Part shown: in pieces, positions 7,967 through 15,294 of the stretch
Position numbering within the stretch: position 1 is the first letter of the stretch
Layout: each line of letters starts with the position of its first letter
NCBI GenBank assembly: GCA_017961295.1
Contig: JAGCXL010000037.1
Location: 1 to 43,478 of the forward strand
Direction: 5' to 3'
DNA length: 43,478 bases
Source: Elusimicrobiaceae bacterium
GTDB lineage: Bacteria; Elusimicrobiota; Elusimicrobia; Elusimicrobiales; Elusimicrobiaceae
Translations under genes and position numbers: made by a program
The notes under the pieces: model-generated
Told to the model about the DNA's origin: nothing
Database searches by the model: none
Seen by the model: only the letters and a program-made list of their open reading frames with translations

Positions 7967-8833
7967 CTATTTCCCCGGTTCGCGTACAGCTTTGATGTCC
8001 ACGCGGCGTGTTTTGTCGCCTTTGGCGTTGCGGGCGTGAATGGGCAAATCTACAACATCACCCGCCGATAAGTGACGATGAATCGTAAATTTACCGTCTT
8101 TAAGTTCAATTTCTTGACCGTTAATGGTAACAATTGCATTTTTGGAAGCAGAACCGTAGATGGTAATTTCGCAATCGGCGTTGAGCCAAATATCTTCGTC
8201 TTCTTGTACTTTATCTAAATGCAGGGCAAACGAGGACCAGGACGACGGCGCACCGGAAGGGGTTAATTCGGTAAGTTTCCAACGTTGACCTACCACTTGC
8301 ATCAGTTCGCTGGCACCCAGCCCGATGTAGTCGGCCCCGGATAATTTTAAGAGTTTTTGGAAATCGCCCTCTACAATCATCCACTTGTCGTCAATTACGT
8401 TAGATACACGGCCGGGCGGAATAGTCGTAACGTTGGAACGGGTGACCAAAATAAAACGTCCGTCGTCGGTTAAGTAACCCAGGTCGGCAATATACGCGCG
8501 GCCCGATTCGGGGGCATTGATATACCAGCTTTTGGCCTCAAAAATCACCGGCATATCATAGTATTTTACGGAATTGGAACCGTTAAAAAGGGAAATTCCG
8601 GTTACATCATGCAAACGAATAATGGTACGCGCCACATTTAAGGTTGCTCCATATTGGTTTTTTAAATAATCTAGGGTGCTTTGAGTAATTTCCCAAAATA
8701 AAAACATCCAAGCCGGATCTTTGGGTAAAAGATAGCTTTCCGTTTTGCCGTAACCCGACGGAATATCCGCTTCGGTTTGGCGGTCCCGCACGAGCGGTTT
8801 AATGAATGACGCTGATGATAAATTAGTTGCCAT
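7967..8833 (-). CDS. DUF4912 domain protein, partner of the GH57 enzyme
   Basis: 288 residues, no signal peptide. The DUF4912 signature is clear: ESYLLPKDPAWMFLFWEIT (about 33-51), then IIRLHDVTGI, SWYINAPESGRAYIADLGY and GRFILVTRSN. This module resembles a carbohydrate-binding fold and is often found beside GH57 enzymes. The C-terminal part (about 215-288) looks like a short beta-sandwich (CEITIYGSASKNAIVTINGQ). First gene of the two-gene unit. The direct link to glycogen metabolism is inferred from context. Confidence 0.8.
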   Translation of the reverse strand: MATNLSSASFIKPLVRDRQTEADIPSGYGKTESYLLPKDPAWMFLFWEITQSTLDYLKNQYGATLNVARTIIRLHDVTGISLFNGSNSVKYYDMPVIFEAKSWYINAPESGRAYIADLGYLTDDGRFILVTRSNVTTIPPGRVSNVIDDKWMIVEGDFQKLLKLSGADYIGLGASELMQVVGQRWKLTELTPSGAPSSWSSFALHLDKVQEDEDIWLNADCEITIYGSASKNAIVTINGQEIELKDGKFTIHRHLSAGDVVDLPIHARNAKGDKTRRVDIKAVREPGK

Positions 8834-8880
8834 AACCCTGTTTTCCCCTAGTTTTAAGATATGAACGTAAAATGGTGCAA

Positions 8881-8886
8881 ATTATA
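8881..8886 (-). promoter_or_regulatory. -10 box of the DUF4912-GH57 operon
   Basis: TATAAT on the minus strand, 47 nt before the start codon. A second candidate, TGCTAAAAT, lies slightly upstream. No consensus -35 is clear. The 8834-9062 gap is the divergent control region for this operon and the pilin gene. Confidence 0.45.
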
Positions 8887-9062
8887 CCATCTACATTTTA
8901 GCATATTTGGGGCGAAAACAAAGTGAAAAAATTAGTTAGTTTTTAAATTGTAATTTAGTAAAGCTAAAGTAGGGGTGATATTCTAGATAGGACTTTATTT
9001 TTTGAAAGCAAAAATGTAAAATAAAACTTAAAGCAATTGAGTGTAAGTTGTTGGAGGCGAGG

Positions 9063-10376
9063 ATGAAAGTTGCTGGATTTACGTTGCTGGAACTTTTAAT
9101 AGTGATCATTATTTGCAGTTTATTAGTTATATTTGCCGTACCTCAATATAAACATGCTACCTATGCAAGCCGGTATAGTTCCTTGTTTCCCATTGCCAAA
9201 GCTATACACACCAGCAACGAGGTATTTTTTCTTTCCCATGGATATTATGCGGATTCTTTAGATAAATTGGCGGTTGACGTACCTGAATTGCATTCAAAAA
9301 AAATCAACGTTGAACTACATGATTCAAACGGGCTTTCTTATGTATTAACTACTCGGAACGGGCTTAATAGTAATTACGTCATGTATGCAAAAAACAGCCA
9401 AATGTTTCCTCATCAAACTCATTGCGAAGCGAAGGAGGGTGATTCTTTGGCTAATTGGTTTTGCTCGTCGAAGTTGCATGGGGTACAGTCAGAACATGGG
9501 AATTTAACTCAGGGTTATATTACCTACATTATAGATGGTGATGGAACAGGGGGGACCTTTATTACCCACTACGAAAATCAGTCCAACATCGTTTTGCATA
9601 GTGGAGATACCTGCACGGCAAGCCAAGCCAATGAATGTCAGCATTTGGAAGTATCAGATGCTGAGTGTGAGGCTATAGGGGTTAATGGCGGTTGTGCCAA
9701 TTCTTCCTACGATGAAGGAGCCGAGTGTAGTACAACAAACGGAGGGAAGCAGGGGTGTGCGTTCTCTGAATTTTCAAACAATTCCACTTGTACCGCTGGC
9801 CAAGCAGGAGGGAAAAGCCCGGTGGCAGGCTGTCAGCGAAGTATTTTTACAAGTGGATCTTTATGCGTTGTTAATCAAAATACTGCAAACGCAGCCGTTG
9901 ATACGGCGTGTGGAGGCAACAATAATGGCGGTAAGACGGACACTACGGGTGAAAATTCCGCACAGTACTATCATTCTGAATGTATTAACGAGTCCAACAG
10001 TAGCTTTGGTTGCGGACGCAGTTGGTATAAAGAAGGGTCCACCTGCACATCAAGTCCTACAAATGGCGGGTGCGGGAATTCTCTCTTTGATGCTTCGCGT
10101 TGTATAGGAAGAGGGGGAAATGCGTGCGATAAAAGCAACTTCACAAATGGGTCGGTTTGCGAGGCCCGGGCTTCGGGCACTTGCCCGACGTCCGGAAGTA
10201 CCTACGATTCACAATCTTATTGTGCGGGTGAAAATGGCGCCAGATATAGTTATTGTCCCGTTGGTACACCGGCCCCGCCGGCAACACCGGGTGGCTTAAC
10301 AACGGGAAGGAAATGGCGTAAATGTACGGCCCAAGATGATCCTCCCAAATCCGGCATGAGTTGCTACGACGATTAA
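9063..10376 (+). CDS. Large type IV pilin-like protein with Cys-rich repeat domain
   Basis: 437 residues from the ATG at 9063, which has GGAGG 5 nt upstream; an in-frame TTG at 9048 is less likely. The prepilin signal is MKVAG/FTLLELLIVIIICSL: Gly at -1, Phe at +1 and Glu at +5, with a hydrophobic helix to about residue 28. The next part (SRYSSLFPIAKAIHTSNEVFFLSHGYYADSLDKLAVDVP in outline) matches the other pilins in this window. The C-terminal half is Cys-, Gly-, Asn- and Ser-rich and holds six copies of a 12-13-residue Cys module, then a Pro-rich end. Ordinary pilins are 100-180 residues, so this is an extended, probably disulfide-stabilised pilus tip or adhesin-like protein. Function is inferred. 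Confidence 0.85.
   Translation: MKVAGFTLLELLIVIIICSLLVIFAVPQYKHATYASRYSSLFPIAKAIHTSNEVFFLSHGYYADSLDKLAVDVPELHSKKINVELHDSNGLSYVLTTRNGLNSNYVMYAKNSQMFPHQTHCEAKEGDSLANWFCSSKLHGVQSEHGNLTQGYITYIIDGDGTGGTFITHYENQSNIVLHSGDTCTASQANECQHLEVSDAECEAIGVNGGCANSSYDEGAECSTTNGGKQGCAFSEFSNNSTCTAGQAGGKSPVAGCQRSIFTSGSLCVVNQNTANAAVDTACGGNNNGGKTDTTGENSAQYYHSECINESNSSFGCGRSWYKEGSTCTSSPTNGGCGNSLFDASRCIGRGGNACDKSNFTNGSVCEARASGTCPTSGSTYDSQSYCAGENGARYSYCPVGTPAPPATPGGLTTGRKWRKCTAQDDPPKSGMSCYDD
9689..10160 (+). repeat. Six Cys modules within the pilin-like protein
   Basis: The translated units are GCANSSYDEGAEC, GCAFSEFSNNSTC, GCQRSIFTSGSLC, GCGRSWYKEGSTC, GCGNSLFDASRC and ACDKSNFTNGSVC. The shared pattern is [GA]-C-x2-S-x-[FYW]-x2-x-[SA]-x-C, separated by 5-40 residues of Gly/Asn/Ser/Thr linker that often begins and ends with further Cys. 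Confidence 0.8.
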
Positions 10377-10406
10377 AAATACCCCGGGGTAATGCCCGGG
10401 GTTTTT
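10376..10406. terminator. Terminator between pilin-like gene and convergent EamA gene
   Basis: ACCCCGGG (10381-10388) pairs with CCCGGGGT (10395-10402), followed by a T run on the plus strand and preceded by an A run, so it can act in both directions. Confidence 0.85.
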
Positions 10407-10412
10407 AATTTC

Positions 10413-11312
10413 TTATTTATTTTCTACCTTTTTTTGGATTAGCCACAAACTGATAAAAATAAGTATCATGCCCAACAGTTCCGCGCTATGCGGCATGCGC
10501 CCGCGGAACAGCATGTCGGTTCCCATGGCAATAATAGGGGAAAAATAGGTAACGGATGCCATGCGTGTGGCTCCCCAACGTTTAATTAGAGCAATCATGA
10601 GCAAAAATGCTACAGCTGATGAAAATACCCCGGCACTTAAAATAGAAAGTAGCAGTTTGGTATCAAATACAGCTAAAGTAGGGGTTGGCTCGGTAAGTAA
10701 TGAAACCCCGCACAAAATGATAGTAGCAAAAAGATATTGGTGGAACGTATTAGCTTCCCAGTTAAGCTGCGTATTATCCACCATGATTTTTTTGGTAAGC
10801 ACGTTGCCAAGCCCGTAGCATAGCGCCATAAAAAGCAGGGCCAGGTAACCCAATAAAGCCATTTTTCCGGCGGGTACCGTAAGAGCGGTCTGCCATTGCG
10901 GGCGCATAATAATTAAGAGCCCAGCCAGCCCGATTAAAACCCCGGCCGCGCGGCGCCAGGTAAAGCGGTCCACCCCTTTTAACAGGATAGCCCCGGCAAT
11001 AAAACTCCATATCGGCACGGTGCCGTTAAAAATGCCCGCCACGGTAGGCACGGTGTGCTGAATCCCCCAGGAAAGTGCTACAAACGGCAGTAAAATCAGC
11101 ATGGAGCTAATGGTCCAAGGGCGCCACAGTTCACGCGTTGGACACGTGAGTTTGGTGCGTCGCACGCCAAAGAAAATGATAAAAAATAATAACCCGGCCA
11201 GTACGCGGAAAAATGCCCCCCAATAAGGTGGCAATACGTCCACGATATTTTTGGACGCTAAAAATGCGGTGCCCCAACAAAGTGCTAAACAAAATGCTAA
11301 AAAGTAACTCAT
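10413..11312 (-). CDS. EamA/DMT family permease
   Basis: 299 residues with about ten hydrophobic segments in two EamA repeats, the normal size for drug/metabolite transporters. The N-terminal signature FCLALCWGTAFLASKNIVDVLPPYWGAFFRVLAG and the matching second half (ALCYGLGNVLTKKIM ... SVTYFSPIIAMGTDMLFRG) are typical. It sits in the inner membrane; the substrate (amino acid, metabolite or drug efflux) cannot be told. It has no Shine-Dalgarno: the six bases before ATG are AATTTT, preceded by TGCTACAAT, so a leaderless message is predicted. It is separate from the neighbouring pilin genes. Confidence 0.9.
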   Translation of the reverse strand: MSYFLAFCLALCWGTAFLASKNIVDVLPPYWGAFFRVLAGLLFFIIFFGVRRTKLTCPTRELWRPWTISSMLILLPFVALSWGIQHTVPTVAGIFNGTVPIWSFIAGAILLKGVDRFTWRRAAGVLIGLAGLLIIMRPQWQTALTVPAGKMALLGYLALLFMALCYGLGNVLTKKIMVDNTQLNWEANTFHQYLFATIILCGVSLLTEPTPTLAVFDTKLLLSILSAGVFSSAVAFLLMIALIKRWGATRMASVTYFSPIIAMGTDMLFRGRMPHSAELLGMILIFISLWLIQKKVENK

Positions 11313-11318
11313 AAAATT

Positions 11319-11327
11319 ATTGTAGCA
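11319..11327 (-). promoter_or_regulatory. Extended -10 (TGCTACAAT) abutting the EamA gene
   Basis: On the minus strand TGC-TACAAT-AATTTT-ATG. The six-base gap without any Shine-Dalgarno is the clearest leaderless arrangement in the window. Confidence 0.55.
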
Positions 11328-11354
11328 ATTTTGAAAGTAGGGCAGGGTAAGAAA

Positions 11355-11873
11355 CTAAGGGATATTCCACCAGTCGAGTCCCTGTGAGTCAGTACCCTTG
11401 TGTTGGGTACCGGGTATACTGTCGCAGAACCGGGCGGCGTGCGTATTAAGACGGGCGGCACATCGCCTAATGGAGCGATATTGACTGGTAGGCATATAGT
11501 ACAAAATATCGGAACCATCAGATAGCAGCATTTGTCCGATGACTCTATGATCGGAAGCTTCTAAACGAATATATTGTTTTTTTGAAGTATTTGAGGCAAT
11601 TTGTTTGTAACTGGCATTATCTTTGCTTGTAAATCCCTTTGGTAAATCTATAGCGAGATCTTCAAATTTTTCGGGCCATTTCCCGTTACCAAGGTAATAA
11701 ACGCTTTTAGCATCGGCCACTGCTTTTAAAAGCGGAATAAATGCTGCAAAACGTGTTTTATCTACGGCTGTTCTATATTGTGGTAAAGCTACTGCTGCTA
11801 AAATAGCGATAATCAATACGACGATTAACAACTCAATGAGCGTAAAACCCCGCCGGGTGTTTTGGTGTGTCAT
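11355..11873 (-). CDS. Type IV pilin-like protein (prepilin)
   Basis: 172 residues from the ATG at 11873, chosen because AGGAG lies 5 nt upstream; the in-frame GTG at 11879 overlaps that Shine-Dalgarno. The prepilin leader MTHQNTRRG is cut before FTLIELLIVVLIIAILAAVA, with Gly at -1 and Glu at +5. The helix continues into ALPQYRTAVDKTRFAAFIP and a globular domain (DAKSVYYLGNGKWPEKFEDLAIDLP). Two Cys near the C-terminus (RRCAARL, ARFCDSI) could form the D-region disulfide. No pilus assembly genes are nearby. Its message is predicted to have a long structured leader. Confidence 0.93.
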   Translation of the reverse strand: MTHQNTRRGFTLIELLIVVLIIAILAAVALPQYRTAVDKTRFAAFIPLLKAVADAKSVYYLGNGKWPEKFEDLAIDLPKGFTSKDNASYKQIASNTSKKQYIRLEASDHRVIGQMLLSDGSDILYYMPTSQYRSIRRCAARLNTHAARFCDSIPGTQHKGTDSQGLDWWNIP

Positions 11874-12127
11874 ATACACTCCTCATGTTGGGTTTTAATT
11901 TGTCTGTTTGGAGTGTGCATAAAAACGGCTGCAATGCATGAGCTTACTAACATGAGCCCAATAGAACAGCCGTAGTTTACCGTATTAAACGATAAACGTT
12001 CAACACAAAGCAAACGGGTAATTAGGCCGTTTAATTTGTGTTTGAAACGACTGTTTTGGTTGTTAGTAAACACGCAAGCGTGTCAGTTATACGAGTATAA
12101 CTCCAAAAACAGAAAAATTGTACTAAC
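11874..12127 (-). promoter_or_regulatory. Long hairpin-rich 5' leader of the pilin gene
   Basis: No gene is supported here. Successive inverted repeats are: 12085-12092/12095-12102 (AGTTATAC with GTATAACT), 12070-12075/12078-12083 (ACACGC with GCGTGT), 11999-12009/12035-12046 with an inner pair 12012-12017/12027-12032 (AAACGG with CCGTTT), 11975-11979/11986-11990, and 11925-11931/11967-11973 (ACGGCTG with CAGCCGT). A 9-mer at 11944-11952 (TTACTAACA) is complementary to 12061-12069, allowing an alternative long-range fold. It could be a regulatory RNA, or the two 12070-12102 palindromes could be operators. Confidence 0.5.
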
Positions 12128-12136
12128 ATTATAGCA
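12128..12136 (-). promoter_or_regulatory. Extended -10 (TGCTATAAT) for the pilin gene
   Basis: A consensus TATAAT with TGC extension on the minus strand; the predicted start near 12121 gives a roughly 248-nt leader. The -35 is not evident. Confidence 0.5.
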
Positions 12137-12167
12137 TAAGTTATAAAACGGTGTAGCTCAAAATTCG

Positions 12168-12173
12168 TATAAT
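12168..12173 (+). promoter_or_regulatory. -10 box (TATAAT) abutting znuA
   Basis: TATAAT-ATAGCT-ATG: a consensus -10 exactly six nt before the start codon, with no Shine-Dalgarno, predicting a leaderless znu message. No Zur-type palindrome was recognised. Confidence 0.5.
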
Positions 12174-12179
12174 ATAGCT

Positions 12180-13073
12180 ATGCGTAAGCACTTGTTTTCT
12201 ATTCTATTTTTGTTGGTAGCCGCGGCTATTTGGTGGGCCTCTATTTCTTCCACAGTGCGTAATCCGGTGGCAGATAATGATAACCCGGTGCTGGTAACCT
12301 CCGGCTATGTGCCATATACGTTGGCCAAACAGTTGGCGGGGGATTTTGTGAACGTGCTGATGCTACTTCCGCCCGGTACCGAGCCGCACTCGTTTGAACC
12401 TACCCCCGGAGCTCTTATCACCTTAAAACACGCCAACGCTTTTGTGTATTTATCTAATGAGTTGGAACCCTGGGCGGCCGATTTGGCCAAAGTGGTTCAA
12501 AATGCGCCGGTTATAAAATTGGCGGATAGTGTACCCGGTTCAACCGATCCGCATGTGTGGATGAATTTAGAAAATACAAAACTTTTAGCTGCACAAATAG
12601 AGCAAGTGCTTGTGAAAATTGACCCGACCCACGCGGCGACTTATCAAGCAAATTTGGCCAAACTAAATGCGGAAATAGATGAACTGGCACAGGAATTTCA
12701 AACGGTGCTTGCCAATTGTCAGTCGCGAGAGGTAGTGCACGTGGGACACTTGGCTTTTCAAAATTTAACGGATACTTACGGCCTTACATTAACTGCATTA
12801 GCGGGTACGAGTCATGACGGAGAACATTCCGCCCAAAGGCTGGCGGGTTTGGTGGACGGAATCAAAGCCAAAGGCGTGCGTACTATTTTTACCGAGGACA
12901 CGCTATCCCCCAAACTGGCGCGTGTGGTAGCCCAAGAAACAGGTGCGCAAATTTTGCCGCTCTACCCCATTGAACATATTTCCAAAAAAGATTTTAATAA
13001 TAACGTAACCTATGCTCAACTCATGCGGCGCAATTTGGAAAGTTTAAAACGGGGGTTGGTATGCCCAGCGTAA
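12180..13073 (+). CDS. znuA: Zinc/manganese ABC transporter substrate-binding protein
   Basis: 297 residues. An N-terminal hydrophobic segment (about 4-22) serves as signal or anchor; there is no lipobox Cys. Family motifs include the His ligand in GTEPHSFEPTP, DPHVWMN, the second-lobe HVGHLAFQNLTDTYGL, and the acidic ligand region IFTEDTLSPKLARVVAQETG. Helical backbone between lobes is visible around DPTHAATYQANLAKLNAEID. The protein captures Zn2+ (or Mn2+) in the periplasm for the ZnuCB pump. The usual His-rich loop of proteobacterial ZnuA is absent. Overlaps znuC by 13 nt. Zinc versus manganese cannot be settled by sequence; the operon with a His-rich ATPase tail favours zinc. Confidence 0.93.
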   Translation: MRKHLFSILFLLVAAAIWWASISSTVRNPVADNDNPVLVTSGYVPYTLAKQLAGDFVNVLMLLPPGTEPHSFEPTPGALITLKHANAFVYLSNELEPWAADLAKVVQNAPVIKLADSVPGSTDPHVWMNLENTKLLAAQIEQVLVKIDPTHAATYQANLAKLNAEIDELAQEFQTVLANCQSREVVHVGHLAFQNLTDTYGLTLTALAGTSHDGEHSAQRLAGLVDGIKAKGVRTIFTEDTLSPKLARVVAQETGAQILPLYPIEHISKKDFNNNVTYAQLMRRNLESLKRGLVCPA

Positions 13074-13870
13074 TTAAGGCCAAAAATTTGCGTTTTGCCT
13101 ACCGCCGCGTACCGGTGTTGGAAAACGTATCTTTTGAAGTGAGTGCCGGCGATTATGTGGGTATTATCGGCCCCAACGGCGGCGGAAAAACTACGCTGCT
13201 TAAATTGATTCTCGGTTTAGAAAAAGGCGACGGGCAAATCAGTTTGTGGGGTACTTCGGTAGAAGTATTTAAAGATTGGCAAAAAATCGGTTATTTAGCG
13301 CAAAAAAGCCCGGTTTCTCAAAGCCGATTCCCCATTTCCGCGCAGGAAGTGGTACTTATGGGTTTATCTCAACGTTTGGGCAGTAAGGTGGAAGTAGGGG
13401 AGCTTAAACAAGTCCACGCCGCTATGCAAAAAACACGCACGCGGGAATATGCCGGGAAGATTTTTCACGATTTATCTATCGGGCAGCAGCAACGGGTGCT
13501 TTTGGCGCGTGCGTTGGTCAGCAATCCGCAGCTACTTATTTTGGACGAACCTTCTACCGCGTTGGACGCGCAAAGCCGCGAGATGTTTTTTGACCTATTG
13601 GGGGAACTCAACCAAAAACATGGGGTTACTATTTTGCTCATTACGCATGATACCGGCGAAGTAGGTAAGCATATTTCCAAATTTATGTACGTAGATAAAA
13701 CGGTGGTGTTCTTTGGCACCAAGGAAGAATTTTGCCACAGCGAAGCCGTTGCCAAACAACTGGGCCCCTTTGCTCAACATACCATTGACCATATGCACAA
13801 CCATCATGGGCATTGTCCGTTAGGGGAAAATTGCGCAGAGTGCGGGCACGCGGGAGGAAAACATGCTTGA
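13061..13870 (+). CDS. znuC: Zinc/manganese ABC transporter ATP-binding protein
   Basis: 269 residues. Walker A is GPNGGGKTT, the signature LSIGQQQRVLLARAL, Walker B LLILDEPSTAL and the switch His LITHD, all intact. The family D-loop and Q-loop (LAQKSP) are also present. Beyond the normal ATPase end (about residue 235) there is a tail rich in His and Cys (DHMHNHHGHCPLG, CAECGHAGGKHA) that could bind metal ions and sense or buffer zinc. It powers the ZnuB permease. It overlaps znuA by 13 nt and znuB by 8 nt, indicating translational coupling. Confidence 0.95.
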   Translation: MPSVIKAKNLRFAYRRVPVLENVSFEVSAGDYVGIIGPNGGGKTTLLKLILGLEKGDGQISLWGTSVEVFKDWQKIGYLAQKSPVSQSRFPISAQEVVLMGLSQRLGSKVEVGELKQVHAAMQKTRTREYAGKIFHDLSIGQQQRVLLARALVSNPQLLILDEPSTALDAQSREMFFDLLGELNQKHGVTILLITHDTGEVGKHISKFMYVDKTVVFFGTKEEFCHSEAVAKQLGPFAQHTIDHMHNHHGHCPLGENCAECGHAGGKHA

Positions 13871-14669
13871 GTTTTTAAGCTATGGTTTTGTGCAACGCGG
13901 GTTAATTGCGGGTACGTTTGTGGCAGTAGCGTGTGCGATTTTAGGTGTGTTTTTGGTGCTTAAGCGGCTGTCTTTAATTGGCGACGGTATGAGCCACGTA
14001 TGTTTAGCTGGTGTAGCCGTTGCTCTTTTAACGTCCACTAGCCCGGTGTATATGTCAGTGCCGATTGTAATGGCGGCCAGCGCGGGGATTTTAAAAATTA
14101 CCGAGAAGTTTAAAATTTACGGGGATGCCGCTATCGGCATTGTCAGTGCGGTGGGGCTTTCCGTAGGGCTTTTGCTTACGGCATTAGCCGGCGGTTTTAA
14201 TACGGATTTATTGGGTTACTTATTTGGTAGCATTTTAACCGTTTCCGCCAGCGAAGCCGTACTATGTGGGGTATTACTAGCTATCGTGCTGTTGTGCCTT
14301 AAACTTTTTTATCGCTACTTGGTGTCGGCTTGCTTTGATGAGCCGTTTGCCCACACCCGCGGTGTGCCGGTATCAACCGTGAATTTGATTTTAGTGATGA
14401 TTACGTCCGTAGCGGTGGTACTGGCTTTTAAGGTGGTGGGAATCTTTTTAATTTCCGCCCTGCTCATTATCCCGCCGGTTTCGGCACTGCTCCTATCACG
14501 CACCTTTAAGCAAATTTTAGGGTTGGCGGCGTGTTTTGGGGCGGCTAGTGTATGGGGAGGAATTTGGTTTTCGTTTATGTTTAATATCCCTTCGGGGGCC
14601 ACGATTATTTTAGTCAATTTAGCCATTTTACTGGGCAGTTTTGTGTGGAGCAAGGTGTATGCCCACTAA
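13863..14669 (+). CDS. znuB: Zinc/manganese ABC transporter permease
   Basis: 268 residues with about eight hydrophobic segments, normal for the ABC-3 family. The characteristic start FVQRGLIAGTFVAVACAILGVFLVLKRLSLIGDGMSHV in outline, and the later FKVVGIFLISALLIIPPVSALLLSRTFKQ, match metal permeases; the former contains the family's DGMSHVCLAGVA block. It forms the inner-membrane channel driven by ZnuC. It overlaps nth downstream by 11 nt, so DNA repair gene nth is probably on the same transcript. Confidence 0.95.
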   Translation: MLEFLSYGFVQRGLIAGTFVAVACAILGVFLVLKRLSLIGDGMSHVCLAGVAVALLTSTSPVYMSVPIVMAASAGILKITEKFKIYGDAAIGIVSAVGLSVGLLLTALAGGFNTDLLGYLFGSILTVSASEAVLCGVLLAIVLLCLKLFYRYLVSACFDEPFAHTRGVPVSTVNLILVMITSVAVVLAFKVVGIFLISALLIIPPVSALLLSRTFKQILGLAACFGAASVWGGIWFSFMFNIPSGATIILVNLAILLGSFVWSKVYAH

Positions 14670-15294
14670 AAATGTGCCGGCGCTATTAAGAGCACTTAAA
14701 AAATTATACCCTACGCACGTCATTCCGCTACACCACAAAAGCGCGTGGGAACTGCTTTGCGCGGTGATTTTGTCGGCCCAATGTACCGATGCACGCGTAA
14801 ATACCATTACTCCGCATTTATTTAAAAAATATCCCACGGTGTATGATTTGGCAAACGCGGATATTAAAGACGTGGAAAAAATTATTCACTCGGCCGGCTT
14901 TTACCACAGTAAAGCCCTTTCTTTGATTGAAATGTCTAAGCGCATTTGTGAGGTGTACGGTGGTGAGGTTCCACAAAATATGGACGACCTTTTAACTTTG
15001 CGCGGTGTAGCCCGCAAAACCGCCAACGTGATGTTAGGCGATTATTTTAAAAAACCGGCCGGGATTGTGGTGGATACCCACGTTAAACGTTTGGCATTTC
15101 GTTTGGGGCTTACTAAAAACACAGACCCTGTTAAAATAGAGAAAGACCTAACTAAGATTATTCCTTACGAATATTGGGGTTGGATTGCGATTGCGCTTAT
15201 TTTACATGGGCGCAGTATCTGCTCCGCGCGCAAACCACAATGCGAAACATGTACGCTTAGCAAGTTATGCCCCAAGTGTGGGGTAAAAGCCTAG
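14659..15294 (+). CDS. nth: Endonuclease III
   Basis: 211 residues from the ATG at 14659 (GGAG at 14647-14650 upstream; an in-frame TTG at 14641 would add an unlikely MCGARC). The helix-hairpin-helix LRGVARKTANVMLG carries catalytic Lys120, and VVDTHVKR carries Asp139, equivalent to Lys120/Asp138 of the E. coli enzyme. The iron-sulfur cluster ligands are Cys188, 195, 198 and 204 (C-x6-C-x2-C-x5-C). It removes oxidised pyrimidines and cleaves the abasic site. It overlaps znuB and its last codon region overlaps the convergent GT8 gene by 4 nt. Confidence 0.97.
   Translation: MPTKNVPALLRALKKLYPTHVIPLHHKSAWELLCAVILSAQCTDARVNTITPHLFKKYPTVYDLANADIKDVEKIIHSAGFYHSKALSLIEMSKRICEVYGGEVPQNMDDLLTLRGVARKTANVMLGDYFKKPAGIVVDTHVKRLAFRLGLTKNTDPVKIEKDLTKIIPYEYWGWIAIALILHGRSICSARKPQCETCTLSKLCPKCGVKA

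Noticed and set aside
11870-12073. 67-codon frame on the minus strand in the pilin leader
   Set aside because: It overlaps the pilin start and Shine-Dalgarno, runs across several hairpins, has no ribosome site and its protein looks random. A leader peptide cannot be fully excluded.
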